Source: Ixodes scapularis (Eukaryota; Arthropoda; Arachnida; Ixodida; Ixodidae). Taken from it: a DNA stretch of 64,000 bases. Shown piece after piece: positions 35,094-47,410 of this stretch. Position numbers and translations under genes: made by a program. Each line of letters starts with the position of its first letter. Position 1 is the stretch's first letter. The notes under the pieces are model-generated. The model saw only the letters and a program-made list of their open reading frames with translations, was not told the DNA's origin and searched no databases. The stretch covers positions 61,977,349 through 62,041,348 of the forward strand of contig NW_024609857.1 in the NCBI RefSeq assembly GCF_016920785.2, written 5' to 3'.

Positions 35094-37488
35094 CCGAGGC
35101 ACCCGGAGCACGAAAACAAGACACGCCATGAGCTTCATGAAGAATAGTGCGTACGCGAGACCCACACGAGGGAGTGACCATGAGTACACTCGTTGAGACA
35201 CCCGGTTAACGAACTACTGACGATGCCTCCTTACCTCTGCCAAAGCACCGAACCATTACGAATCATTGTGGAAGACCTGCCCTCGTCGCTAAGGTGATCA
35301 TCTTTATTCAGGCCAACATTCTCTTCGTTGATCTCAATTAATCAGTCTTTTTTTTTTTTTTGCGTGTGATTGTGCGTGTAGTTTGACTAGACCTGGGTAT
35401 CTTCGAGGGAACGCCCCTTCTTCTGGACACATTGGGATCTTCACTAAGAAGCTTACAGCGGACTTGTCGTTCCTGGAAATCCAAGCCTCTAAAACAACCC
35501 CGAGCCTAATACCTGACCTTATATTGTTTGCGGCAGTTTTTTGTTTCCCGTGTGTTCCAGAGGATTCAATATGAATACGTAACTGGTGAAAAGAAGACAT
35601 TACCGTGTTCATCTGAGCAGTTCGTTGATAGGTGCTACGCAGTGAGCGTGTCAGAAAAAAGCGTCCTAGCGAAGGTTGTCACCAGAAGCGGCCACGGCAA
35701 AGCCACTGACCGTCGAAAACTGCGAGTGGAACATTGTATAAAATTGTACAGTAGACCAATAACGTATGTAGGATTCTATTAGAGTGGAATTAGTATATTA
35801 TCTAAGTTCAAATCGAGACATCATTTAAATACTTTATATTGCGTTCAGTGTGTGTTTGCGTGAGCGTGTGTGTGTGTGTGTGTGTATAATATGCTGTAGG
35901 TTATCGCAAGATATTCTTTCACGCATTTCATAATAATTTTCGCGATCACTCAGTGTGCAAATTTAATGCTTATTGGAGGCAGTTTCCCCAGGATGACAAC
36001 TTTAATTCAGTCATATCATGTCTCGCGAGCAGCTTTGCTTAAAAATTCAAAATTGATTTCTGTTTTAAAATGTATCAATATTTTTATCATAAGGACGAGC
36101 TACTGTTTCGGATATGAAAATCAATACTACACTGAACCCAACATGTCGTAGAAACGCCTCACCTTTGCAACTTTCTTTTTCTTTTTTTAGGTGAAGTTGA
36201 AATAATAACTTAGATATGAGCTCCTCCCAGTTTATCGCAGTTTTTATTTATTATATATAAGCTAGCTAGTGTTTATATAATTTCATTGTGAGAGGAGCTG
36301 CAAATTTTTGTTTTCAACAACATCTAGTTGCTAGCTATTTTGAAGATTGTCCTTATAAAAGGGGAATTTACAACTATTACAACTATACCGTACAGGCTGG
36401 TTCACTGTTGTAACCGGCTATGATCGAGTCCAGCGTAACGGAGTTTTAAGCCGCTTGCGACCGCCATTTCTGCTGTGCGGCACGGTCCTAAGCCGTCACC
36501 AGAGTCTAAAAAACAGGATTTTTTCGGATTTGGTTGTGGTGGGTTGCAACAGTATGAACCAGCCTTAAAGACCAACGACCAGTTCTCGCTTTCCACTTTT
36601 TCCTGGCTTCCTCCTCTCCCCCTTCTACCCTGTTCATCGCCGTTTGTTTCCTCCTCCCCCACGGTGAGGAGGATCTTCTGCCTTGCAGAATCTCGAGTCT
36701 GGCCGTCGGCCTTTAAGTAACGATGCTATGCCCACGAAACTGTAAAACAGAAACCACGTGGCTGGTGTAGTGTCGACCGAAAAGTGAGTAGGAGCCAGAA
36801 ACTTTGTGATAGCTTCACGTTCTTGAGCGTAGTTCTGTGAAAAATCGTAAAACGAAAAGTTTTTTTTCCCCTTATTTATGAATCTAAGTATAAATGCTTT
36901 ATATGAGAAACGCATCACGACATAGTGTGAGCACAGCGTGTGTATTATGAATGCAACGCAATGCACCGGCGACAATGAAACCGTCCAATTTCTTTGCCCA
37001 GGTAATAAGGCTTCCCAAAGCGATGTTTTTATTATGATTGTATTTTATTTAATTATTTGGCCACAACATATAATATATCGTTCCGCTGGCATTGCCGTCG
37101 CTTTAGCAACCTGCCTGAATTTGTCGGTTCAGTTTTCACTCATGCTGGGTAACATCTGTGATGGTTTCAGAAAAGTTGTCTCCAAAGAATGTAAAAAGTG
37201 TTAATAAATTTGATTGATGGTATAAAAGCTAATTGTGGTGACTTTATATCGCATGAATCATATTTAGCTCCGCCATTTTCCTTGTGTACTTATTTGGGGC
37301 CCTTGCAGAATGCACGGCCAGTGCTTTCTTGTGCACTGACATAAGGAAACGTTGGCTTGGCTACTACTGGATCTTTTGGTGCGTGGTGTTTCCAGACTTG
37401 CTATCTTATTTGAGATAACAGGGCTATAAAACAAATAATTCTACGTTCTTTTGTGTGTGTTCTGGTTTATGTTTTATGCATGTTACTT
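35094..37488. other. 3' flank of tailless, no gene recognised
   Basis: Presumably starts with the tailless 3'UTR, but I see no AATAAA in the first 2 kb. (GT)n lies at 35,868-35,884. 36,040-36,330 is AT-rich. The sequence up to about 37,226 ends in AATAAATTTGATTGATGG, a LINE-type tail. Confidence 0.45.
37100..37226 (+). mobile_element. Probable truncated LINE 3' end
   Basis: A short stretch ends in AATAAATTTGATTGATGG, similar to the tail at 11,790-11,815. No coding remnant is clear. Confidence 0.35.
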
Positions 37489-38000
37489 TAGACCCCTTTC
37501 GAAATACTGCCCTCTGTTGCAGGCACATAGTCAGGAGGGGGGGGGGGGGGCGGCTATGGGGCCCGCCCCCCCCCCCCCCCCCCCCCCGAAATTTTTCATT
37601 TTGAAGGGGCCTCCTCTCCCCCCTCCCCCTCATACAGCATTTTGTCATACGCTCCCCCCCCCCCCCCCCCCTTTACAAAATCCGGACTACGTGCCTGCTC
37701 TGTTGACAGCGGTTGAGTTGGATCCCGGCACAAAGGTGACCAAAACCGCAACGTAACGGCACACTTTATGCGTTTACTTGGAGCAGAAGAAAAAAAGACA
37801 CCCACAGAAAAAGCTGATGAGTCCAGTGACCTTGCACTTTCGACGCGGTTTGATTGGCTCGTCGGCTTCTAGCGTTGGCCGCGCTCTGACGTTTGCTATC
37901 GTATGGCATGACTTGCACGTTCCACCATGTCAGTTGTTCCGCCATTGTGCGGGGATTCCGACCTTTTAATAATCGGCACGCGACTTTCGAAAGGGGTCTA
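37489..38000. mobile_element. 512-bp MITE with 16-bp perfect terminal inverted repeats
   Basis: TAGACCCCTTTCGAAA at 37,489-37,504 is exactly inverted at 37,985-38,000. Inside are long G and C runs (about 37,538-37,551, 37,566-37,587 and 37,653-37,671), which are repeat-expansion or assembly-risk sites. A TA target would fit Tc1/mariner-type MITEs. Confidence 0.75.
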
Positions 38001-38750
38001 TTGAAGCAGTTCTGTAGTACATCCTCAAGCTGATCGGTCGCGGACGCGTAAGCGAGGGCTTGTAGATTTGAGCCTTGTCATGGGCTTTGTCCACTGCTTC
38101 ACGCTTGTAAGCACTGGTACAGCGAAGCAGTGTTGATCGGAACAACGTTCCAAGGAATGACGTTCTTGACACGCGTAATATTTTGGAGCAATGCCTCCGT
38201 TTTGTCTTGTATCGGAGTAACCGGAACGGCAACATCGCTACATTTTCGAATGAACGGAAGGAGAAACTGGGTTACTTTTCTTTTTGTCTATACATCTGCA
38301 ATTTTACCTAGAAACAGTAGACATCTTGACTTTTTAAAATCGACTATTTTGACCTCCGACTTTAAGGGTTGGGGAAGTGTCTGAGAAACAGCCAAGAATA
38401 AAAAAACTCGAAAAAAAAAAAAAGTAATGGTGGCGGCACGACATTTAGTTCGGTGTGGATATCTTCAGTTGCTTGCATTATTTTATTTACGAACTATCAA
38501 GTATAATATTTAATTTAAATCCGTGCAAGTAGCGAGAAGTAACGCCATGTTTCAACCATGGAAAGATAACGGAAACGCGTTCCTTTCGAACCACCGGAGC
38601 TTGTACCTGTAACTTGTTCCAAGCTTGAGAAAAACACAAAGAGCGGGATTTTGTTCCTGTTTCGGAGGAACCCGTGCAACAATGCAGCAAGGATGAGGTC
38701 GAATGATCTTCATGGACTTCTATGAATTGCTACATTGGATAGCTTATAGC

Positions 38751-39490
38751 TAGGGCTCCGTGTTTTCGGAGTTTATTTTTCGTGAAATTCGGAGGGTGTT
38801 TTTTGGAGTTCATTTTTTAGCGAAAATTCGGTGTTTATTGGAGTTTATTTTTTGTAAATCCCCAACTCTCCGAAATTCGGAGATTAATTTCGCAGTGTTT
38901 CTTATTAAAAAAATAATAAATAATAACCGGATGTAAACGTATGCCAGATAAAAAATAAAACGCGCTCGTATCAATTAGGATTTCTTCAGTTGAATTGGGC
39001 GTCGGTGTCATCGGCAGTACTAATTTGTCCCACGACAAAAGTCGCACACAAGTGTGGCTTCGATAAACATTGATACCTTGAAATCAATAAACTGCCGGAG
39101 GTAGCCGCAAGGAAGCTCGTAGTCATCCCATCAATCTATCCCTCGGCCGCGCGAGGTGGAGTGGTTAAGGATGTAATAGAGAAGTTTCAACTGCCCCTCT
39201 TCCCTATTTTATTCAATCTCTATGGTCCATAGCTCTCACTGTTACCCCCAGAAACATACCCACTCCTTTCTCTAAATCCCAAACCCAATGGCCCAAACTG
39301 GAAACCAAAAGAGTGGCTTTTGTCGTGACACGAATGGTACGATGACCTGTTTCCCTGAACCAACCTTGACGAGACAAGCCGTAAGACCTCCTTTTGAAAA
39401 CGGTCCGAAGCTTGAAAGATAATTGTGGTGTCTTTTTCCCAGGACCATTAATCCTGCGCTGCTCAAATTGCAAAAAAAAAACAAAAAAAA

Positions 39491-39523
<33 letters not shown>

Positions 39524-39651
39524 GAGGGGGGCGGGGGGTGGCATGGGCACATAGCAATTCGGAGTTTATCGAATAAATCCGAATTGACAAAAATTTTACC
39601 GGCGGGTGTTTTTCGGAGTTTTTCGGATTAATCCGAAAACACGGAGCCCAA
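38751..39651. mobile_element. Non-autonomous hAT element (TAGGGCTCCG ends)
   Basis: The left end TAGGGCTCCGTGTTTTCGGA is inverted at the right end (TCCGAAAACACGGAGCCCAA). The flanking 8-bp duplication CTTATAGC is perfect (38,743-38,750 and 39,652-39,659). Sub-terminal TTCGGAGTTTATTT motifs repeat at both ends. There is no transposase. A T-run of about 24 bases lies at 39,493-39,518. Confidence 0.9.
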
Positions 39652-39662
39652 CTTATAGCGTT

Positions 39663-39663
<1 letters not shown>

Positions 39664-39737
<74 letters not shown>
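39664..39737. repeat. Compound (CA)n(TA)n microsatellite
   Basis: About 20 CA followed directly by about 16 TA, immediately beside the right end of the hAT element. Confidence 0.95.
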
Positions 39738-39739
<2 letters not shown>

Positions 39740-40856
39740 GATACATCGAAGCCCCTCAAAACGTCACATGTACATATTTTCAGAAAGCTTCTCTTTTTTT
39801 TTGCAGCTGTCTCTCAAGCACTCCCTCTCAGCTGGTCACATTACGAGATCTCGTGTTACCGGATTCGACCACGCCGTTGCTTGGTCGATTGGAGCAAGCA
39901 AGGAAACCCGAGAAACGAGGAATGTTTCGCTCTTGCAGATCAGAAAGTCACGGACTGCATTCCGAATAGGAGACTACTTATTGTGCATGCTTGCCAGAAG
40001 TTAGCTCTAGAGTGGTTCGAATTTCAAGCCGCGGCGACTTTGGGAGTTCCTCTAAAGACGCGGGAGCTCGATTTGGGCAAGATGCTCTGAAGATCCGTGA
40101 TCCGGGACCGCCCTGTCTCTTGCCTCGACTTTAAAGAAGACGCGGTCCTTTCATGCTCCGATTCGGGGGAAGGAAGGGGAGTGGGTCCTTTGATGGCCCG
40201 ATGAGGAGTCCTCACGAACAACAAAAGTTGTTCGGGGGGTCTGGGAGGAAGGGGCTCTCTTCCGCAAAAGGCAACGAAACACCCAGGTCCTCAGCGCGAG
40301 CGGTGCCGCCAGCCCGCTGAACAAGGCTTTTCAAAATCATATACTATAAAGAGGAAAAGAAAAAGGTGCCCTTTAAGAACTGCCGGTTTCTTCACTCTGG
40401 TCGGGGGCGTTTTGTCAACGGCACAAAGTCCGTCATGTCTTTGGCGCTCCCCAATGACTCGCCAATCCAGTCGTGTACAGTCAAACCCGTTATTGTGAAC
40501 CCCATGTATTGCGAACAAGAATTAGAACTCTCGTGTGCGTAATAGGTCTTGCGTTCTATACGCGAGCGGTTTACACTATAGAGATAGTGTTTCCGATTAC
40601 AGAAAAACGCAGACCGGCGTTGACGTCATCATGCCTGACTGCGCACATTTGTTCTCCAATCTATACCACAAAAACGAGCTGGGTTTATTTTCTTATTTTT
40701 TATCTGTTTTGTCCCCACTCCCCGCTTTTTTATGTTTTCTCTCATGAAAGTCTTCGCTTCAGGAGTTGAATATAACAAAAGCGGTTCGAGATAACTTCAA
40801 TTGTGAGGCTGTTTAGGAAGCATCACCTGCCCTTATCGTCATATTACCATATTTGT

Positions 40857-40909
<53 letters not shown>

Positions 40910-41287
40910 TTTGTTTGTCTTTCTGTTGTTGGTTGCACTTAACGCGGTTCGACATTTGTGAGTTCGCCATTTGGTCGTCCGCCCATCTGTCATAATAGGT
41001 CAAGTGGGACTTCAGATGGGCAAAAGGAGAGTTCTTCTAGATCCTCTCAACCCATGCCCAGCCATAAAAGCGCGTAAAAAATATTCGACAGAAAAGAATG
41101 TAATAAATACCAACAAATGTATATTGTGAAAATTACCGAGACAAAAATTGCTATTACAAATTAGAATGGCAGAGTCAGCGCAATCCATATTTGAAAATCG
41201 TGAAATAACATTTGCATTTTCTTGTTATAAAAAAAATGGCTTTGAATACGTAAAAAAAAAAAAAAAAATAACGATGTTCGCCAGCAC
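39740..41287. other. Non-coding stretch
   Basis: Short open frames at 39,800-40,090 begin after a TTTTTTTTGCAG acceptor-like tract but match nothing I know. A (CATA)/(TA)n tract lies at 40,857-40,905 and an A-run at 41,252-41,268. No gene supported. Confidence 0.45.
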
Positions 41288-42180
41288 CAGACATGTACAC
41301 GTTCTCCAAAGAAGTAACTAAATACCGTTACTCGTTACTTGCTCAAAAAGTAACTAAATACGTTACTCGATACCGGTTTCCAAAAGGAACGCGGCAGTTA
41401 CCTCAAAAGTAGCAAGTTACTTTTCACGCTACTTTGACGACCAAATACACAACTGTTTTTGTTTCATGGTTTATTGTTTTCTTTTTAGATGTCACTGCAC
41501 TTAAGCAGTAGCTGCCTCTTGAAGTTTTCATCAGTTATGTTTCCCCACTACCTTGAAAATACATGTCCGGCGACGCTGAAGGGTCGCGGTTCTACCGACG
41601 CGTTCGAAAGAACGGCAATGTTGTGCTCCAGGAAGAGCTGGTGGATCTGGGATTCCCCGGTCTCTCGTGTGCTCGCTACTACTAAATTTTGAAGTTGATA
41701 ATGGATTACGTACCTTCCCGTGTTGGCAACCTCCGGGTTTACATTCGGTCCGTAGTCGGTTCTAAAAGAATCAACCAAAGAACCTCATTGTGTTCGCTGG
41801 GTGAAGGACACTCCTAGCTGTAGAGTTGAGTACAGCAACGTTTATTGCTGGACACGCCAGTCGAACTGTTCGACTGGCGTGTCGAAGGATATCCCTTGCT
41901 GTACTGTCATAGTGTTTAGTTGTTTTTCGGGTTGCCCACCTGCCATTCTCGCAATAAACGCGTACTCAGGTTAACATAAAAGCAGGACCGTTTATGCGGT
42001 ATTGTACACGTTTTTCCTTAAAAGTAACGAGATACCGTTACTCGTTACTTGGCCTTAAAAGTAACTAAATACGTTACGCGTCCCTTTTCTAAGAAAAGTA
42101 ACTAAATGCGTTAGTCATTACCGAAAATAGTATCGAGGTAGAAGTAACTCGTTACTTGTAACACGTTACATACATGTCTG
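41288..42180. mobile_element. Second copy of the hAT family at 18.6 kb
   Basis: Same termini (CAGACATG...CATGTCTG), same orientation and clear full-length similarity to 18,568-19,448. A different perfect 8-bp duplication, GCCAGCAC (41,280-41,287 and 42,181-42,188), shows an independent insertion. The minus strand at 41,548-41,778 keeps a transposase C-terminal remnant ending SVEPRPFSVAGHVFSR. It also has a 33-bp hairpin at 41,851-41,883 that is shared, with one change, by the other copy (19,122-19,154). Confidence 0.92.
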
Positions 42181-42252
42181 GCCAGCACTTTCTTAGTAAT
42201 ATTGCGGCGTTTAACTAAGTCGATGAGACGTACGAAATCAAACGAAGTCAAA

Positions 42253-42480
42253 TTTGGGGTTTTTACGCGCCAAACCAACGAAGGGCATCTGGCACGCCCC
42301 AGCGGAGGACTGAGGATTCATTTGGACCACCTGGAGATCTTTTAACGTGCAACCGAAAGCTCGGCTACACGGCGCCCTCTCCGCAGTAAGCCTCCGTCAG
42401 ATTGCGGGCACCTCGACCGGGATTCAAGTCCGCCACCTGGGGACACGTAGGCAGCGCATTGTCTCGGTGCCACCAATGCA
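42253..42480 (+). mobile_element. SINE-like dispersed repeat of tick type
   Basis: GGGGTTTTTACGCGCCAAA, TTTGGACCACCTGGAGATC, TTTTAACGTGCAACCGAAAG and a terminal GGGATTCAAGTCCGCCACCT occur in this order. I recall this layout (including a tRNA-like B-box GGGATTCGA) from abundant tick-genome repeats; that identification is from memory. This copy is diverged. Confidence 0.55.
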
Positions 42481-42904
42481 TTGGTATGCGGCGGCTTAAG
42501 TCGAGAATATGTACCGCGGGTGCACTATGCTGCCAATTACGAAATAGATTCTCAGGTCACCGTGAACGTGTGTGTTGCTGTTGAGCACGTTCAGGCAGAT
42601 AACTTTAAGCAGATTTATGCTGCCGCGTAAAAGCTCTTTACTATAGGGAGAACAAATCACTTTACTCGCGGCTCGTGCCAATGACCACACATCAGGTGAG
42701 TGCCTTTTGTGCTAGCATAAAGTCACGTGACGGAAGGCCGACAAGTGACTGCTCCCGCCTCAGGCAGTTATCTGAGACGTGACTTTTAGCTTGGGGATGA
42801 CTAGTCTCACATCGTCTTTCGTCTTTACGAAAACGATATGAAAATGGGCGTGTCTCAATCATAGTGATAAAGTCGCGAGACACAAAACGAGGAACGTGCG
42901 GCGA

Positions 42905-43630
42905 ACTGCTCTGGGTGTATATCCGCGGATCACCTGCGGATAACCCACGGATATCCGCAGTAAACTGGCGGATGCGGATAAAATTGAATCAAATTTGGCG
43001 AATATAGTGGATCGGATGCGGATATACGCGAGTGAGAGTCAACATTTATGCGGCTCATGAACGTGTGCGACTGCACAGCAGAGTGAAGAAGTGAGTGATA
43101 CTATATGAAATGCATCATCGAATGTATTGCGGGAGCAAACTACTTTCCTAAAACGTGGTCACGCTGCTCATACATCATGAGTCACCGCAATATTCCCGGT
43201 TCGAACGCTGCACTCCAATTATTGATTACTTCTTGAACTCATTTCCATGCGGCATTCCAAGCATAGATCTCACGCTGACTCGCGTTCGAATCTGTATGCA
43301 GACTGTCTTTTGTATGGCGTATAAGCAATGTGCCCTCGGATTTAGATAAAAGGTGGCAATCGCCGATTGGAGACAAAATTTTTCTTTACGTCAAGAAAGA
43401 TTTGAGTCCAAAGGTTTATTTCCAAAAAAGACTTTCACCGTATTCTGACAAGAAAAGTTCTTTGTACAAAGGTAATCAGACGCCTTGTAAAATATCATTT
43501 GCACGTTCTTTCTTTTATTTTTCGTCATGCGGTTCCGAATTTCGCGGATGCGGTTTGGATACGGATACAAATCCTCCGGATGCGGATCGGGTGCGGATGA
43601 TCAAACTAGAGACCGAGAGTAACCCTAGAT
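42905..43630. mobile_element. Probable hAT-like element with GGATCCGCGGATAT-type ends, carrying a nested MITE
   Basis: The left part (ATATCCGCGGATCACC, GGATGCGGATAAAATTG) is matched in inverse-type composition at the right (GCGGATGCGGTTTGG, GGATGCGGATCGGGTGCGG, 43,543-43,598). Ends are approximate and I could not find a target duplication. The middle is occupied by the MITE at about 43,157-43,345. Confidence 0.4.
43157..43345. mobile_element. MITE, same family as 55,557-55,767
   Basis: TCACGCTGCTCATACATCAT at one end and GCAGACTGTCTTTTGTATGG at the other match the element at 55.6 kb. Internal matches include GAACTCATTTCCATGCGGCATT. Diverged relative to that copy. Confidence 0.6.
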
Positions 43631-43771
43631 GTTGATATATTTAACGGAATTTAGCGTCAGAGTAGGGAGATTTCATAGATCGTTCCCGCAGTTCCCGCAG
43701 GGGGTACCACTGTCTATGAGAAGTCCCTAATAGATATTTCCCGCTGAATATAGCGAAAATAAAAGCTTACT

Positions 43772-44679
43772 GGGTGATTTCAGATAAGATCGACCAAAGG
43801 GTGGCTGGTCGACATTTTTAAATCAACTGATGTTTTTATATGACATTGTCTAGTGTCTGGTATAAACGAATCCACACTTAGTTTTGACGAGAAAAAAAAT
43901 TTGGAGACAAGAAAAATCGTAAGGCAGGGAGAGGTGGACAGTTGCAATAACGCGCACTGATGGAGGGGGCAAGTTTGAAAGTGAATAATTAAAACAATAA
44001 AATTAGGAGAATTTTAAAACTTTTTACAAACAAACTATGGGTACAACTTGCTTGTAATATAAAGTAATAATATTTATTAAAAATTTATTTAGTTTTCTAA
44101 AAATTGCCAAACATGCCTGCTCGAACGACAAATGGTAAACTTTGGAAATCTGTATCTCATAAAATAATTTAATCATTATTACATAACTTGCAAACATTAT
44201 TTTACTAATATATGGCTATTATTGAAAAAATAAATAAGGTATTTGAGTGACACAATAGTTACAATATATTTAGGCAAACATGGGAAAAAAATCAAACAAA
44301 GAAAAATTCCAATGCGAATAAAAAAAAACACCACCTTCGATTTTTTTAAACTTTGGGTACCCTGTTATACTCTATTTCGGCATTCATTTCTATTAAAAAC
44401 ATGTTGCATCATTGCACTGTGAAAGAAGAAACAACTCCACAAAGTAGGGTCCTTTTTCAAAGCCTACACTTAGCAGTGTCCTATACAAGAAGTGACTCTG
44501 AGTTCCAGTTTCATGAAACTTGCACAAATCTTTTATATACATTTATTCAGATGAGGTCATTGATAAAAAGAGCGATCGGTCACACAGTAAAAGGGAGGAG
44601 AAACTATATACAGCATTTTACATAAGCGTACAAAGTGGTATCATATTAGAGACTAATGATTTGAGAAAAGATGATGCAG
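43772..44679 (+). repeat. Left terminal inverted repeat of the 5.48-kb transposon
   Basis: About 908 bases, matching the right arm in inverse over its whole length with scattered substitutions and small indels. Short open frames on it (44,353-44,625) and on the opposite arm give similar peptides only because the arms are copies. Confidence 0.85.
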
Positions 44680-45141
44680 TGTGAAGTTGTACCTTCCGGT
44701 ATATTTTACATCTAGAGTAAAATAAATAACTTTACTTCCACACACAAAAACAAAGATATAATAGTAAGATATTTAGGTTGGCTGTGTATTTACGATTACA
44801 AACAATTTCAGGTGACGGATGCCATAGTGCCTAACTGGAGCACCTTCGATGCTCTCGGTGTATGAATGAATCGTGGCAAGCCGATATATTTTATCCTGCT
44901 CGAGGATAACATTTTGGGATTTTTTTTTTATAGTGATCAGATAAAAATTATTAGTAACCACCAACAAAAACAGTAGGTTAAATACCCCGTGAAGAAAAAT
45001 GTGATAAATAAGATGTCCCTGCATTCAAAATGAGCAGTCCTTGGGAAATCAAATTCGGCACTTTACGCTAAGGTTTTCCTCGCTGTACCCATTTAATAAA
45101 GTTGCTTCCAAGCAGATCCGACTGTCCGTGCTACATATACG

Positions 45142-47410
45142 TCACAGGTCCCTTCTGTTGATGACTTGCTGAGCCGCCACGCGTGCCAAGACTGAATGCC
45201 AGGGAAGGCGCGCACCGTCAGCCACTCTTCGTTTTTTTTGTTCACGATACCGAACAACCTCATTTTCGTCCAGATATACAAGATGCACGCCTTTCAGTTT
45301 CTTTGATAGAACGCTCACCATTGTCCTGGCCGTCTGAATTGCGCTTACTGAACGTTCTCTCAGGTTGTTCAGCGTGGCCTGGTGCTTCACGAGTCCGCCA
45401 ACTCCGTCACATGCATTTTTCCCATGTCCGCTGCAGAAAATAACCACTGGGCTTGTGGGCAATCGTCCTTTGCAAATTGGTGAAGCTGGTAGCGATTCTT
45501 GAAATGACTGGCGGCGCCGTCACTTACGTACGTCACGTACGAGTATACCGCAACGTTGTCTTCAACCCACTCCTTCACTTTTTCTAGAGCCAAGCAAGCG
45601 TGAGCGGCGTCTTGACACAGGTCCTCACTGATGATGGCAAAGCTGTTTGTAGATTTTCTTGTCGTCACTACAAATGTAAATATCGAAACTTGTTTTTTTT
45701 CCAGTGATATGCTTGCACTTCGTCAGGAAGCACGATGGTCCAGTTTTCAGCAAAGTCAAAATGAAAGACAATGCTCCCGCGTTGCATGCATGCACTGTTT
45801 TTCATCGTAGATCGCTTTACCTTGCGTTTGCCGGATATGGTTGTGAAGTACCCAACTTCCAACCGTCACTTGGATGACTTTTAGGAAAGTCTCAGGTTCC
45901 AAAGTTTTTTCACAAGGTCGCCGGACTCCCATGTTGCAAGCACAATCTCTTCATCCTCCGGAATATCAAGTTCCTGGAGTGTAAGAAACTGGCCTTTTGG
46001 GCAGTGATCACAGTCTCCTTGAAGGCACAGTTCTGTTGCTGGGTCGCACAGAAATGCCGAGTTCATTTCACCAGTGTTGAATGTTGAGCCTGTAACGTTC
46101 TCTAGAGCGGCAATACAAAGATAATAATTGGCGCAGCGCACACAAACGCACACTTCCTGGTGTGGAATACATTGGACCCACCTAGGGCGCAACGAATAAA
46201 ATTTCGTTAGCCCAACGCCGGAATCGGGATGCTTGTCTTTGTATATACGGAAAGCCTCTCGTATTGAGCGTGTCATGAAGCGCTTTGGCACGAACGTTTT
46301 CTCTCCGTTGAGCATGACAGAGATGACGTCCTTCTGGTTGGGACTTTGGCGCGAACATTGTAGCTCGTCTTTCGTGAAGTACTCTAGGGCAGCAGACAGG
46401 TTCTCAGGGCTCACCTTGCACCTCGTGTAAGGATCCGGCTCATACCACACGCCATGCTTTTCCTTGAGTTTTCGGGATTTACTGATGAGGTACATTGAGG
46501 CCTGTGGAATCATCTTTTGAACCTCATTCTTCGTCAGTGTTGACGGCAGGAGTGTAAGCAGTTGACAACGTTCCCGGAGAGAGGTGGCGGTTTCAAAGCC
46601 CTGCCGAAAGTTGTCCACCCACTCAGTGCATGTGGAGCATGTTGGTTCGGACGACCCCGATGGTGCGTCCCTGTCGTACGCAATACGTAGCCTTGAGCGT
46701 ATGTTCTTGACAGCAACCTGCTCCAGTTCTGTCTGCTTTCTCTTGACATAGGCAGGCCTGTCCCGACTTCTTACGACGCTTGGTTGTCTCAGCGGCGACA
46801 CATCTGTAGGTAGTATGCTGCGATTTAGATCTTCAATTGCTTCTTCAGCTGGCACAAATATGTCAGGGCACTGCTCTGAGCTTCGCATCGAGATCTCCTT
46901 AGTGATGTGCATGAAGCAATGGTAGCACAGGTAGTCCGTCGCACTCACTTTGGTGGAACAGTCAGGCGGAAGAATTTGCTTCAACGAGTTTAGGTCCAAC
47001 TCGCCAACAATTCGAAAATTCCGCTGCTTTGGTATAGTCTTTTTGTGTTTGCAAAAGTAATCTGCACAAAACACTCGTTCGGAGCTCCAGGACGTCTTCA
47101 TAATGTATACATAAATAATAGAAATTAAACCCCAACTGATGGCATATAATTGCCAAGTGAAAGAACTACTGGGTGCACAAGTGACAAGTCCGAGGCTGAG
47201 GAGCTCACTCACTGCAAACGTACATTTGAAAAGAGAGGTCACAACTGAGGCTGTCGGCAAAGCTTGATCCACGTCAAAGGAAGAAAGAGGGAAAGTCTCC
47301 AGACAAAAAATTGTGGTCAGCGCGGCCTTCGAAAAAGACTTTCCGGAATCGCACTGTCGTCCCTCCACGCGCTGATATGAAAGCACCCGAGCTTCTACCA
47401 CGTGGTTCAT
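45142..47410 (-). pseudogene. Decayed transposase of the 5.48-kb element
   Basis: The main open part runs 47,410 to 45,881. The natural start may be the Met at 47,101, since the preceding ~100 residues look non-coding. It has a CYHCFMH-type cysteine/histidine patch and a motif CVCVRCANYYLC. Beyond a stop at 45,881 the family continues in other frames: DFAENW and AYHWKKNKF (45,862-45,668), YVSDGAASHFKNRYQLHQF (45,668-45,387), then GHGKNACDGVGGLVKH (45,462-45,142). At least three frame changes and a stop separate them, so it cannot make an active enzyme. The acidic residues in DFAEN and SDGA are candidate catalytic positions. I know this pattern from transposon-derived proteins of invertebrates but cannot name the family with certainty. 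Confidence 0.7.

Noticed and set aside
44353..44625. Conserved small protein encoded at both 44.4 kb and 48.5 kb
   Set aside because: The two peptides match because they sit in the two arms of the long terminal inverted repeat.
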